DNA of 64,000 nt from Papilionanthe hookeriana x Papilionanthe teres. Lineage: Eukaryota; Streptophyta; Magnoliopsida; Asparagales; Orchidaceae. The stretch covers positions 44,899,575 to 44,963,574 of the forward strand of contig CM040423.1 of assembly GCA_022702705.1 (NCBI GenBank). The letters run 5' to 3'. The notes beneath the pieces are model-generated. The model did not search any database. It was not told where the DNA came from and saw nothing but the letters and a program-made list of their open reading frames with translations. Numbering within the stretch: the first letter of the stretch is position 1; each line of letters starts with the position of its first letter. The position numbers and the translations under genes are program-made. This document shows, one piece after another, positions 1 to 12,764 of the stretch.

Positions 1-1689
1 CAATTAGTAAAATTTATATTCTAAAGGATTGGTGAAGACATGAACTGAATATGGTATTGACCATCACCAAAAGAGTGCTAAAATCCACTAAAGATTATCC
101 AATCGCTTGTTGGCATTATCTTTTGACGTCACGGGCGTAGGATGTCCACTCGAATGACCTTAAGGTATGCTTCACACACACTTGACTCCCTAAGGCTCGA
201 GATATCCATTTTTCATCCTCTAGCATGTGGCCAACATCATTTTGCTAAGCTTTAGTTGTCAATGAGACAAGGGTGGCTGGTATCACATTGATGAGATGGC
301 CCCAACCGGACGAGTTTTGTCTTGTGCAACATGAACAAATCAAACCCTTAAGTGGCTTACTCATGAATAATTATCCGTTATATGACTCCAAATGATGTAA
401 CAAATAACGCGGATGCGTCCGAAACATCATGGATGACCTTTCAAGTCTTGTCTCGTGGCTTAAATCATCATAATCATAAAACAACCCCCAAACAGGGTAG
501 GTGTGACCACACCATATGGAGCATGACCGCACCTGGCATGGCCATGCCACACTCATTTGTTTGGTCAGCTCACTGCATAGTCTCCTTGTTTCTACTTTGA
601 AGTCGTACCACCATTGGACAAGCCGTTGGACTAGTTTTAAAAAGAAAAATGGCACATGAGTTATCTGGGACCATACCGAATGAGACAAACGGTCATTTCA
701 TGCCTTAAATTGGGCAAGGAGGTATGGAGAGAGAGAGATCATGCTCATTTCACATGGAGGGAGACAAGGACTGACACGTTGGGGGAGAGTTATGGAGAAT
801 CTTTTAAGAGCTTATTTACCCATTTTCTTCCTCTCTTGTTTTCTTTCTCTGTCATTGTCTTATTTCGAGAAACTAAGCGGAGAGATTGAGACTTGAGGAG
901 CGATCACATGAGTGCTTTAAGAGTTTCGTAGAGTTAATTTCTCCATTCTTCATCTTCTTCCTCTTCTCCTCTCACATTTTTTCTCGGTCACTGTCTTGGA
1001 CCGAGAAACTAAGAGGAAGAGAAAAGTGTCGTGTGGCACAGGCGCCGGTGCGTTGAGAGCATCCTCACCCGAGTGGAGCATAGGCTGGTACTTGGAGTGT
1101 CGCCAAAATCTCATTGTGATGAAGGGAGCTTCTTCCTAATCAACAAATGGACTACCATCAACCACCACGATGATATACCTCCTCAACCTTTGCATTATCC
1201 ATTTTTTAGAGCTCCTAGATCTAGTTATTTGTTGTGCTTAGAGGAGACCGATAGGTTAGGGGTCTTTTGTCGATTATTGCATACTAATCTGAGTGATTTC
1301 CCCTTGAGCCTTATCACCAAAATCCCATAAAAGATGTGATTTTGTCAATCTCTTCATTTGTTTGGTCACTTGGATGGACGGTGAAATCAAATGACCAGGT
1401 GGATGATGACGCCCCTTTGGTCGTCATTCACTCAACCGCCAAGAGTAGTCCTCGTGAGTCAATCCTTTGCTCTACGTCGGGTAATTAGGTGGCAAGGTCA
1501 TGTTGCTTCGTGCAATATAGTGTTGACACATCTTCCATTGATTTAACATAATAACCTTCGCGAGGTCATTAGAACAAGTATGATGTGTCGTCAAACTATT
1601 TGGGTTGCATTGCATATGTGTTCATTTGTTGCATTTTTGCATGTGGATCATGTCATATATTGTATGCATGATGGTGTGTGTACTTTTAT
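1..1689. other. Gene-free, repeat-like sequence
   Basis: No exon or protein family is recognisable on either strand. Two stretches, about 840-892 and 972-1024, resemble each other (both contain a TCTTTCTCTGTCAYTGTCTT-like block followed by GAGAAACTAAG), which is a diverged duplication with a period near 132 bp. The mixed GC content and purine- or pyrimidine-rich runs look like old retrotransposon sequence, but no coding domain supports that. Confidence 0.4.
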
Positions 1690-2390
1690 TCGAGCGGCCG
1701 TCCCGGTACGTTTGACCGATCACTTTAGGTCTGATCGGTTGTCTTGGCTCGATCACTTATTTTTCGGGCTCGATTGGCCACTGGCCCGATAACCCAATCA
1801 CTTTAGGTTCGATCGACCACCTCGCGTCGATCACCTGCTTTAAGTTTGGTTGTCCGTCCTAGCCTGATCAACCTACTTTTCGGCCTCGGTCGGTCGTCCT
1901 GACCTGATCAACCTATTTTTCGAGCTGGGTCAGCCACCCCGACCGATCACCCATTTTTTTTGGGTTCAATCGACTGGCCCACGTTGATTACCCACTTTAG
2001 TTATGATTGACCGTTTCGACCCGATCAAATCATATTTCGTGCTCGATCGGTCGCCCCATACCGATCCCCCAATCTTTTCGGTTCGATCACCTCCCTATGT
2101 CGATCATCCGTTTTGGATATGATCAATCGTTTCAGCTTGATCGCCCTATTTTCCAAGCGTGATTGACCATCCCGACCCGATCTCCCTACTTCCAAGGCTA
2201 GATCGGCTGTACCGGCCGAATTATTCGATCTTTTTGTTTTAATTTACTGCGCTACTTCGATCACTAGCTTTGGGTCCCATCTATCATCCTAAGCCAATAC
2301 TCACTCATCTGGGTCTGATTGATCGTCCTAGTTCGATTGAACCACCTTTTCGGTTTGACTGGCCTCTGTGACATAGTCGACTGACCAATT
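1690..2390. repeat. Degenerate GATC-rich tandem repeat
   Basis: About 700 bp is built from roughly 40-55 bp units that repeat the theme GATCAACC...TTTTCGG.TCGATCGG...CCCGACC. Examples are at 1861-1910, 1911-1960 and 2041-2090. Units vary in length and base sequence, so this is an old array. It is richer in GC than its flanks and has no open reading frame of interest. Arrays like this occur inside large plant LTR elements or as decayed minisatellites, and the sequence does not decide between the two. Confidence 0.6.
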
Positions 2391-3299
2391 GCATCCTTGT
2401 ATGATCTTCTTGTATGTTTCATGTTTTCTTTACATGAGTATGAAAAAAAAATTTAACTTGATGTCTATGATTTATTTCATTACATGTAAAATATATTTGT
2501 TTTATATGCTTTGCACGTGGCATGTATTGGATTTCTCCTTGAGCAACCTTTTTTGGGTGTCTCTCTAAGCACTCCCACATTTTGGTGTTTCTTTGAGCAC
2601 CCATGCTTGTGAGTATCTTTTCTACATACTTCTTCATATGCACAGAGAATAGTCACTTGTACATTTTGTGAGGGGATGGCTCACATGTATAGCCACGTGC
2701 CTCGTTCCCCACATATGAATCATACACTTAATATGTTTGGCAGTTTGCATTGTGTTGAATACGAGTTATGTTTCACACTGTGAAGAATACAAGTTATGTT
2801 TCACAGCCGTTGAACTAGTACAAGACACAATGTGTGTCCACGTAATATATGATTCTCATTCGTATGAATCATATGACTTAGTATGTTTGACAGTTTATTT
2901 TGTCTGTTGAGTGTCATGCACATGTCGTATCTTAACACTTCTCATATGCCTGTTGTATTTGCGTATGTTGGACTCGTCTCATTTGTATTGTTGTATATCT
3001 TGCATGCTTGCATTTGTGTTCGGTGAGTGTCTCTCGGGTATGGTATAAATCCTCATACGGGTATCCTTTTACTTGATGCAAACTCACTAGTAGCCAGTAT
3101 CTGCTTGTTGCATGACACCCCGGTTCCTCCAGCCATGTGTAATTTCTCTTCATAGATAGCATATTTTACTGGTACATTTTTTCGTGTGTTTCATGTTGCA
3201 TGTAGCATCCTTGCATTCATTTCTATGATGTGTGTTTCGCCTTTTGGGGACCGTTGTGATTGCTTCGTGCTTCAGTCGAATAATCTAAATATGAGCCAT
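2391..3299. other. Gene-free stretch with a short duplication
   Basis: No gene is seen. A block at about 2711-2760 (TATGAATCATACACTTAATA...) recurs diverged at about 2861-2910 (TATGAATCATATGACTTAGT...), a direct repeat with a period near 149 bp. Confidence 0.4.
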
Positions 3300-6200
3300 T
3301 TGCATTTTTGTATGCTTGCTCATTAGCCTTGATGGCTTGTACTACTCGCTGCGAAAGTAACCCTTTTAATGGTCGTGATACTCAAAAGAGCATTGGTCGT
3401 GATAATATTTTGGAGAGCAATCCTAGTTTATGTATTATGAGTAACAAACAATATGACTGTGCTAAATATCCAATGACTCTAAAGTATGTCTCAGACATTA
3501 CAAACATTCATTTTATGGTTTAATATTTTAAATTATAAAAAATTTGAGATTTTTCTATCATGATTATTATCTACCTTACTTTAAAATTTATATATATTAT
3601 GTCACACCTCTTTTAATTGTCACTCATTTTTTGTGACCTGCTTTAGATCCCTTGAATCTTTAGGACGAGCGGGTCCTGTCAAACTCATATGGTAACCGGA
3701 GAATTTACCCTGTGCGCTTAGATGTTGTTTATGACACTTTTCGTTAGATGGTGTGTTAGTCTACGACCATATTGTTATTTAGTATTTTTGACGTCTCTCA
3801 CTATAGTTCTATATTGGCCTGTTTGTGCTAGCCAAGCATCACTTTTGTGTATTTGGTACGTATGTGTATGCTGATTTTTTTATATGTTAGGTAGTATATT
3901 AGGTCGATCTTCTGTTGTGAGCCTTGCAATACATACGCACACACATAGGTACAATAAAAAAAAGAGCATGTAAATCAGGTATAATAAAGAAAGAGCATGT
4001 AATGATTTACATGCTAACTTTTGCTTGCAGGTGCTGCTTAACTCCCCACCAGACATGGCTCAGACACGTTGCATGCAGATATCTTCTTATGCTAACATAT
4101 TTTTATACAGTTCATGACTCTTTCTTAATTTTTATATGTTTTTTAGGGTATCTAGAAGAGTTCTGTAGCAAAAAAAAAAAACATATGGGCACGGGTTTTG
4201 AGGTATTTTGGCCCGGGAATCACGTGGTCGGAGACCAGGGGCAGCAACTCATGTCCTGCCTCTTAATCATGCATCAAATATTAATGCATAGAATTAGGAC
4301 TAGGCATGTATATGTGAAGACCAACCGCTCTTGTTCTTTTATGGGATATGTTGTAAGCCCAGTGGTATCAACATTTCTTATTGTATTATTTGGCTTGTTT
4401 TATTACTTTTCTTGTATACTTTGTTATTTCGCTCTTTTTCATGTGTGTCTTGTCTGAGAATCTCGTGATATAATTTAGGATCTTTTGGATTTATAATTAT
4501 AAACTTGCTACAAATTCATAATAAAACATTCGATACAATGAAAATTTTATGATTAATATTTTTAAAACTTTAACTTTGTACTTTTATTTTCCTGCATGAC
4601 CCTCGGGGGCGGTTTTAAAATCATTTGCATAACATGGCTATATCCCAAGTCATATAAGTGGGCATACATGCTTAGGATTGTGGTAGATAACTACATTCAT
4701 ATTTGCATGTTTCAACGAGAAGCCCTCGAGCTTCTTCAACCTGACTGGCCCAATATAGATTTCTACATTGGTCTGACCTGAGTCAGACAGAGTGTAAGTC
4801 ATTTGTGGAGTGTGTTTATAGTTTTTTAGATGGACCTCTTATTTTCTTTATTTCCCGAGGCAACTCATGTCTTTTTGGCGAGTATGAGTCTCATCTCTTA
4901 AGCTCCACTTTGTATGTCATAGGACTAGAGTTTTCCTCTTTTAACCATAGAAATACCAAGGTCTCGGTGGATGATGCAGTTCATAAAATGTTGATTGGGG
5001 ATCTCTAGATGTGTTGGGTCAATTACTTTCACGATTAAGTAGACTTATGGTCCTAGCAGCTTGGGATAACAAATTTGAGGTATCCCAACTCGGCTATCTC
5101 TACCTTTAGAATTACCCTTCCTCTTGCTGAGCCCTATCGCTCATTTAATTTCGTTGATATCATCATGACAACTCGATTACTGATAAGTTGTCGCCCATTT
5201 GGGACACAATAATTCACCCTCTGCCCTAATTGCCTAATGAGCTCTAACGTACAAGGATATCCCCCTCAAGATGGTTTTGGTTAATTTGTAGGTTTTGTAT
5301 ATCGACAAGCCGCTACCCATTTGGGATGTGGATGTGAGAGATTTAATCTCTGTCCCGTGGCTTAGCGAGAGCTTTGAAAGTATCGGGACGTTCCCATACG
5401 AAATAACCATCATTTTATGGTTTATTCTTCAAGTTCATGATAATATAAACAAAACTTTCTTTATAAAGAGTATTATTTGGTCTCTCTCAATATATAATTA
5501 ACCAGAGTGATGTGTTCCTTTATAAGGCTCTTGAACCTAGAACAAAATATTTTTTTTTTCTTATTCTCTGGTTATGGGTGAATTATGTATGAATTCTCCT
5601 CGTAGATGTTGTGCTTTGAGATACTTCTATTTGATCATGTTTAGATATATATTCTTGACCCATAATACGAGGATTAACAATATATATAAGTCTTATGCTT
5701 GTTAATTTTTGTTTATTTGTCTACTTATTATAGTATATCATTCTTTTCAATTCCTCTCTTTTTCAAATCATTTATATGATTCAAAGGGGATATTTATTTG
5801 AATAAAAGAACTATATGACGACATATAAATTGATTAGCCGGTGACTTCGAATCGTTAAAAAGAACTGAGAAAACATCACTCTCCTTAGAGGTTAAGACAG
5901 CTTGATCTATAGGCAGCAATATAGAAGAAGTGCAGAAAAAATAGAGGCCTTTGAAAGCTAATGAGTTACAAGTTACTTATATAAATAAAGGGACTTTGCA
6001 GATGTTATAAAAAAATGGTTTTTTTATTAACATTTTCTACATTTAATATTCTAGGCATCAAGATTTTAGAAATCAGATCAATGCATACTCTGTGAGAAGT
6101 GATAAAAATATTCAATTGATCAATAAATATATCTCAATGTATGCAATATTTGAAATCAAATTTTTTAACTTAAATATAAAATCATCTAAATTTCTATTTT

Positions 6201-7560
6201 TTTAAAAATGTAGTTTGAATAAACACTTCCATGAGTCTAATTCAACGACGCAATATGTGATTCCTTCTAAATCTAAATGAGCCTAAATTACACACTTGAA
6301 ACATTGTTAAAAATTTCATAATGTTAATTGAAGAATAAAAAAATCTTCAAATGATGTGTGATTATATTCATAACGTCCATCTCAATGAGAGAAGTAAAAC
6401 AAATTTAAAACATGCTCATTGTTAATTGAAGAATCAACAATCTCCAATGATCGAGTTAGTGTGTGTTTGTTTGAGCTTTTTGGGTTGAGTTCTGAATTGT
6501 ATCTTGCAATATGGCGTTTGAATAATGCATTGATCAACAGTCTTATTAAACAGCAGCTTTCATTCCTATAAAATCGTCACCATTATTTAATGTGCACGTC
6601 CAACTGTTTCTTTATATTTTCCCCTAGGTACCCTCGGTTGAGAGGAAAAATTTGTATTCTTTGCAGAATCCAGCCCGAACTTCCCGGGACTGCTGAGCAA
6701 CGCATGAAAAATAATTTATCCCGCATCTCTTTACCTTGTCTTGTATGCTTCTCATGCTCGCCTTCGCCTCTATCTCCTATTCACCTCCATCTTGTGTTCT
6801 TATCCATCAACTTGTATGCACTTGATTATGTCATTTTCATTTATCACAAGCTTGTCATTTGCATTTTGAATGATGTTTAAATTGTATTTTATCTTCTGTC
6901 GTGATCGCTTGTATCTCGATTGAGTGATCAAGATGTGTTGAACCTTGCCACGTCATTACATATGCATTGCCTTCATGTCTTGATAGCAAATTGAACTAGT
7001 TAGGTGATGACCCATTGTTGGTCAAGATGCTTTAATAAGAATTACTTGCCGAGTAAATCTCGGTGAGCAATGAGAGTTATTGCATCGGGATCAACACACA
7101 TATGAATTTGCTAAGGTTCCAAGGGATTTAGTGTATGTCACCTTGCATTTTACAGACCTGCATTTAATGGTCATATTTTAAAATAAATATTTTTATTATA
7201 TTTTCTATACTTATGATATCCTCCCTATTTTAAAATTTTGAAACTAGCAAAACCAAGACATATATGAGGCCAACTCTTTGTGATGTACATTAAACGCCTT
7301 GGATCTTTAAGACGATGTCGGTGTCACTGAACCCATCAAAGTTATACGGTAGCCTTCACCTTTGCAACTTGTACACACTTAGATGACGTGACTAGGACAC
7401 TATGTTGTAGATGGTTTGCTAGGCTAGGATTAGGGTGCTTGGGTAGTCTTTTTTATGTCATAACTATTGTTCTTTTGTTTGTTTCCTAGCCAAGCATTAT
7501 TTATTGTTACTTTGTGTATTTATTGGGTTTGATACTTGAGCACTAGCACATATAAGATAG
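3300..7560 (+). mobile_element. Possible ancient LTR element (diverged direct repeats)
   Basis: A segment near 3300-3860 aligns by eye with one near 6950-7560. Shared landmarks in the same order include a GAATCTTTAGGACGA / GGATCTTTAAGACGA block, a CGCTTAGATG / CACTTAGATG block and CTAGCCAAGCATCA / CTAGCCAAGCATTA. The copies are about 3.65 kb apart in the same orientation, as expected of two LTRs, but they are heavily diverged. The roughly 3 kb between them has no gag or pol domain I can recognise. The open frame at 3924-4457 looks like chance. A duplicated non-LTR repeat is an alternative. Confidence 0.35.
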
Positions 7561-8748
7561 CTTTGAGCGAAACAATAAAGCCACGTCCAAAGTTCAACCC
7601 TAAAGATCATTGATTCGCCACTAACAATTGTAATAATATGACCTAATTGCTAGATTATAATCACCGGAATATATAAATAGACATCTAACCACAGTCGTTC
7701 AACAACCAATATATGATCATAGTTGCCTAAATATCATTCCCCACTAATGGTCATCTGACCGTTATCACACAACCACAGTCACCTGATCAACATTGTTCAA
7801 CCCTGATTGTCTAACTACCATACTCAAACCACATCTGTCTAATTTCTCACCATATCATAATTGTTTGACTATCATTATCGGACTAACGCCACTTTGTACA
7901 CAACAACATCAACTCACACCATCTCCAACAAGGCCAAAACATGAAATGATCACCAATGTGAATACATTTCATTGCCAATAATGTAGATGATGGAATCAAC
8001 ACTAAAAATGATGCACAAGTGAAGAATTTATAAAATCTCTATTGGTTTTGCACAAGCAAAGAATTTATAAAATCTCGATAATTTTGACATCTTATTATGG
8101 AGTGAGGCTTTATCTAGAATAAGCAAATGTTAAAGAAACTTCTAAATAATTTTTTCATTGATTAAGAAGCTATATTCAAGAATTATAAATTTAGTTAATT
8201 GTTTTTATTATATTTTCCTTCACATAAGTACCCAACACCCAAACTCATATTGCATTAAGAAATCAACTAGGATGAGAATATTACCTAACACAGTGCAAAC
8301 AAATTGCAATGAAATTGTTTTCTTTGTAATTTTCATTTCCTAAATAAAATAAATAAGAAAAAATAAATATGAGATTTTATGATGAAATTTTAGGTATGGA
8401 GTCCGCATGCATGCAGATGTTTTGTACAATCATATTGTACATCATTGTACCTCTGTATGTACAACAGTGTAAAACATAATTGTACAAGAAGTCTGCATGC
8501 AAGCGGACTATGCACGTAATATTCTCTAGAGATTTAGAGAATACCAATACACAACTAAAAAAAAAGTAGTCATAATATCACATAGAGTTTACATATATCA
8601 ATGCTATTAATTAATACACATAATCATATAGCCCTTGAAAATTAAACATTTCCCTCATCCACACCAATTTATTCAATTTCAATAAATTTCATTATAGTTA
8701 CATTTCACAATTAATTTACAAATATTTTATTAACCACCCCTCCAACAC
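7561..8748. other. Gene-free stretch left of the RTM2-like gene
   Basis: No gene is seen. From about 7680 to 7890 there is a loose, degenerate short repeat around the words ACCACAGTC, CATCTGACC and CAACA. It recalls the 1.7-2.4 kb array in style but not in exact sequence. The last 200 bp before the gene's stop codon are AT-rich and would contain its 3' untranslated region and polyadenylation signals. Confidence 0.4.
8400..8509. mobile_element. Short hairpin element (MITE-like)
   Basis: The left end AGTCCGCATGCATGCAGA (8400-8417) and the right end TCTGCATGCAAGCGGACT (8492-8509) are inverted repeats with one or two mismatches. The 75 bp between them is rich in TTGTACAAT-like palindromes. This is the structure of a miniature inverted-repeat transposable element of about 110 bp. 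I cannot identify a target duplication or assign a superfamily. Confidence 0.55.
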
Positions 8749-9359
8749 TCAACTATTCTCCTTCGGACCCCATGCACCCCTCCTGATCTTATAACTTACA
8801 TATATCCCAATCGCCACAATCACAACCAAAGCCACGAACATGTTAACCACCACCATTCTCCGCCTTTTTATCCCCTCCAAAAATCCTACCCTCATCTTCT
8901 CCTCCTTCTCACCATTATCAACATGTCTCTGCTCTCTCTCTTCCTCTACCTTTTCCTTCACATCTCTCTGCTCTCTCACTTCCTCCTCCTCTTCCTTCAT
9001 CTCCTCCTCTTCCTTCATCTCCTCCTCTTCCTTCTTTTTGCTTTCGGGCTCTTGCTTCTCCTCTAGCAATTTGGGCTTCTTCTCTGGCATCGGTGTCGGT
9101 TCTAGCTCGGGTTTTGGCATTGATGCCGGTGGCAGTATTGCGGGCTTCAGCTCTTCAGTAATTAATTTGGGAAAGTTTATGTAGAGGATGTTGTTATCAA
9201 ATCGTGCTCTGACACCTTTAATGTCGCAGCTCTCAGGAATGGGATGCTCTGTTTGGAAACGGATCCATCGACGGCCGCTATCGTCAAGGGGCCGCTCACC
9301 GATTGCCCTAAGGTTGCCAAAGCCGTCCATCTGAACTTTGAGCTGTTCTTTACTGAAAC
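8749..9359 (-). CDS. RTM2-like gene, exon 2
   Basis: Starts after the acceptor CAG at 9362-9360 and continues the split glycine codon (G|GT). It encodes most of the HSP20-like domain, the acidic low-complexity linker and the C-terminal membrane helix, ending at the TAG stop at 8751-8749. Upstream in-frame codons to 9399 belong to the intron. Confidence 0.85.
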
Positions 9360-11162
9360 CTGAATCGTGCACCGGATGTCCGCATGTAACATTAATCATG
9401 CATTACATATGTATATTTATATGGGTGTGAACTTTTTATTCCTAGCTCGAGTTTTCAACTTTCATATAATTATTTTTAAATTTATTATGTTTTTTTTTTT
9501 ATTTTTTAGTTTTTTAAGGTAAAATTTAAGAACGGTTGAGCCCAAAAATATTTAAAACTGAATACAAATGTATTCACAATAAAGACATTTAGTTTCATTT
9601 TTTTAATGAATATCATCATATCGTTATATGATTCAATATATATTACGTATGTAATTAAATACAATATTTTGTAGATATGAGATGGCTCGTGAAACACGAA
9701 CTTAAATGAACGTGTGGTTCCCTACATGCATGCATGCATGCATTCGTGGAAGAAATTATTACGTCCAACAATTATATGTTTGGACTGTGATTCTAATAGG
9801 TAGCCATGCGATCTAACAAGACAGGAGAACTATGAGCATTGTAACTTAACCGTCATCCGAATAAAATAATATTGCATTAGGACTCCGTAAGTGCAGAGGC
9901 CAATAGCGGAGCGCCACGTGGTAAGTGGGCCCCGCTACTATACACTGTCATTGACCAGTGTACGGGGTGGCGGAGTCCACTTGCCGCCATTGGCCTCCTG
10001 ATGCAATATTTTTTTCGTCCGAACGTACCGACAAATAATCTTTCTAAAATAGCTTCAATTATTTATTTATAATAGACGAACTTATTATTATTTATTCATG
10101 CAACCATATTATTTTTTTATCACTTCAATACAATCTCGAGATTGGAATTTCAAAAAAGTATCAAAATATTGAAAATATAAAATTTAAGGAAAATTATGCA
10201 TATATGATCTAAATCTTCTATACTATAATTCCAGTAATTAATGATAAAAAAAATATTGTATGTTTGCAAATTTAATATTCGGGTGATAAAATAATTTAGA
10301 ACTTAATAATAAAATAAAAAATAAGAATTTTAACTTTATTGTTAATTTTAAATTTGAATGAAGTGTTTATCAATTACGTATGAAAATAGAAAATAGCCAT
10401 GATTACAAACATATCACACGTTTGCTATTATGGGTGTAAATGAACCGAATAAGAGTGAGCCTAGGCTCAGCTCGTGTTTGGCTCGTTTATATTTCGAGCT
10501 AAAAAATGTGTTCGTGTTATGCTCGTTTGCTTAGCGAGCTGAACACAAGCTGTTGACGAACAAATAGTCATTTTGACAACCCTAATCACGTAACTATAAG
10601 CTATTAATGGTTGGGGCAATATTTAAAAATTATTTTTTATATTAAAACATCATTTGAATCTAATTTAATGAAGTTTTATCAAACAAATAATCGTTTTGAC
10701 AACCCTAATCACGTAACTATGTATGTATATATATATATATATAGATAATTGATGAACATTATTTCGAGTCAAAACGAGCCGAACAAAAACAAACAAATAT
10801 TTATTCGTGTTCGGCTTGTTACTTAGCCAACTAGCCGAACACGAGCTTCTTAACGAACCGAACAAGAGCTGTTTGCGAACAACGAGCCATTTTAACAGCT
10901 CTATTTGCTATGTATTTATATATACAACTCCTAAATATTAAATATATAAATACATAAAAAGTTATTATATGGCATGTAGGTAAATCCCAATTTGATACAT
11001 ATTTATGTATTTATTTACATATTTACCCAACTTCCAATTGTGAAAGAAAATAGAAGACATGCCTGGAAGTCGAATACGAAGCGTTTCTGAAGTATCATCA
11101 GAAATCCACTCAGTAAAGGGCTGAAAATCTTCGTAGGAGCGCGGCACAGATGATTTAGCCAT
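8749..11162 (-). CDS. HSP20-like, membrane-anchored protein (RTM2-like), two exons
   Basis: Seen: joining 11162-11063 to 9359-8749 gives 236 residues. Residues about 10-105 form an alpha-crystallin/HSP20-like domain (WISDDTSETLRIRLPG, FSKEQLKVQMDGFG, ISO-type strand NNILYINFPKLI). A proline/glutamate/lysine-rich linker with runs of acidic residues follows, then one membrane helix (VVVNMFVALVVIVAIGIYVS) near the C terminus and a short basic tail. Known: this order matches plant RESTRICTED TEV MOVEMENT 2-like proteins. Arabidopsis RTM2 acts in phloem to limit potyvirus long-distance movement; most family members have no known role. Inferred: a tail-anchored small-heat-shock-like protein with the domain facing the cytosol. 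The start is the first ATG of a clear N terminus, MAKSSVPRSYEDFQPF. The 1.7-kb intron (9360-11062) is open at both ends in phase 1 and seems to use a GC donor. The frame is intact. Confidence 0.85.
9868..10010. mobile_element. Hairpin MITE in the RTM2-like intron
   Basis: The ends AATATTGCATTAGGA (9868-9882) and TCCTGATGCAATATT (9996-10010) are inverted repeats, and a second inner arm pair, GGCCAATAGCGG and CCGCCATTGGCC, extends the fold. The body is much richer in GC than the AT-rich intron around it. This is a roughly 143-bp foldback element, superfamily not determined. Confidence 0.65.
10429..10903. mobile_element. hAT-type MITE in the RTM2-like intron
   Basis: A perfect 8-bp target duplication TTTGCTAT lies at 10421-10428 and 10904-10911. 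The element begins TATGGGTGTAAATGAACCG and ends ACGAGCCATTTTAACAGCTCTA. Its body is full of GAACACGAGC / GCTCGTTT motifs in both orientations. An 8-bp duplication and these ends fit the hAT superfamily. It has no transposase and so is non-autonomous. A related copy is at 17686-18614. Confidence 0.8.
11063..11162 (-). CDS. RTM2-like gene, exon 1
   Basis: Encodes the first 33 residues plus one base of a glycine codon. The exon ends ...CTTCCAG followed by GCATGT, so the donor is GC rather than GT. Joining here to exon 2 restores the expected family sequence RLPG-FSKEQL with no frame break. No GT donor in phase 1 is available nearby. Confidence 0.8.
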
Positions 11163-11238
11163 ATATGCCTCGTTTAACTCTATGATCAGTTAATGGGTTA
11201 AGGGAGGGGATGGGATGGCATTGGAAGAGAAAAGAGAG

Positions 11239-11254
11239 TATATATATATATATA
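11239..11254 (-). promoter_or_regulatory. Possible TATA region of the RTM2-like gene
   Basis: A (TA)8 run lies 77-92 bases upstream of the ATG on the minus strand, a plausible distance for a TATA box with a short 5' leader. It may equally be a plain microsatellite; no other core promoter element was seen. Confidence 0.25.
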
Positions 11255-11572
11255 CTGAATGGAATTTGTGAGCAAGGAAGGGATGGTTTGTGGGGTGAGG
11301 GTGTTCTTTGTTTCTCTTGCAAGCTTCTTTAATGGAGGTTTTAGGTGCTTTGCTTTTCTATTTTGTGTTATTGATTATATTTCATAAGCATTTGTGTATT
11401 TTTGGCTTGGCTTTGAGGGTAGATTGATGACAAAGTAATGGAACCCATGTAAATTTGTTATTGAAGTAAAGTTGTCACTATTGAATAGCCAAAATTCGAT
11501 CGTGTTGAACATGGGGATAGGATGTGAATGATGATGTAGAAAGATGGTTCTTCGAGTTCTCAGCTCGATTTG

Positions 11573-11781
11573 GGGTCTGTTTGGGACAATTTGTGTGTTT
11601 TAGAATAAACAACTTATCTTGAAATGCGGCCGGCGGGTCGACTGCGGGGTCGACCCGCGTCTTGCGTTTAGTGTAAAAAACCTAAATGCTGCAGGCAGTG
11701 TTTTAAAAAACGCGTGAAAGAAACGATTAGACTGTGTTTTCAAAAACGCAACCGGACTTGTAAGCTGCCCCAAACAGACCC
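11573..11781. mobile_element. MITE with perfect 13-bp terminal repeats
   Basis: GGGTCTGTTTGGG at 11573-11585 is exactly inverted as CCCAAACAGACCC at 11769-11781. The 183-bp interior contains a second palindromic patch (GGGTCGACTGCGGGGTCGACCC-like at about 11635-11660) and no coding sequence. It lies in the 4-kb space between the two divergent genes. The target duplication is unclear. Confidence 0.7.
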
Positions 11782-12764
11782 TTAATCACCAATTCATGAT
11801 CAAACGATTGATGGGTACAGGCCATTGAATGAATATTTTCCTTCGTTTATGTAGCTAGAGTAGTTGATTCGATAATGTGGCCGAGACAATGCTGTAACAC
11901 CGGATCAACCCTGTTAAGGAAGATCGAATTGGCTTCAGTGTTAGATTGATCTCGAGATGAATTGTACTAAGCGACAAACATATAGACAATGATGCGACCC
12001 GACTAGCGCATGGGAAACAAAAATGTAAAGTAAATGCATTTTGGATGTGGGACTGAGTAATAAATGATAAGGAATTTCTCAAGAATTTATGGCCCCTTTT
12101 TATGATATTTTTTCATCCTTTTTTTTATTAAAATTTGTTTCTTTATAAAAAACAATAATAATTGCAGGATATTCTTGCTTACATGCATTTTTTATTTATT
12201 TATTTAGTTTAACATTTTTTAGTTAAAATTAGATTCTTTATTTTAATTAGAAATATAAATTATAATTATTTTACGTAAAAATAAATTTTCGGCTTTATTA
12301 TAAAATAAACTTGATTTTTTTAATTATTTGGAAAACTTTATGTCAATCATTTTAAATCAATATATAAATTTCAATTAAATTTATTATGTATTAAAATTAT
12401 GTCAATAAATTTGAACAATTTTAAATTTTATTATGGTTAAGACATCTAAGCTATTTTATTTTTTCTATTTTGATGAAATAAAAATAAAATAGCGTGAATT
12501 TGTTTTAAAATCACTTTGGTATGAAATTTAATTAATTTTTCATGTAATATATTTACATTTTAGTAAAAACAATGAACATTTTTTCTATTTCAAAAAATAA
12601 TTGTTCAATGATTATTAATTATGTAAAGTACAAATTAGGAGAAATTTAGTCCAATTTACCCTACACATAACTAAGAATACGAGAAATTATAAAAAACTTT
12701 TTTTGTAATTTTATATTACCATTTATTTATCAACTTTTGAAAATAATATTATGATAAAATTTTA

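Noticed and set aside
3924..4457. 177-codon open frame, partly hydrophobic
   Set aside because: No family motif, no splice or promoter context, and it includes a poly-A-derived lysine run. It lies in repeat-like DNA and is most likely a chance frame.
6590..6880. 96-codon open frame with a cysteine-rich start
   Set aside because: No recognisable domain; inside the probable old LTR element.
8840..9184. Serine-rich 114-codon frame opposite the RTM2-like gene
   Set aside because: Antisense shadow of the glutamate/lysine-rich linker of the real gene.
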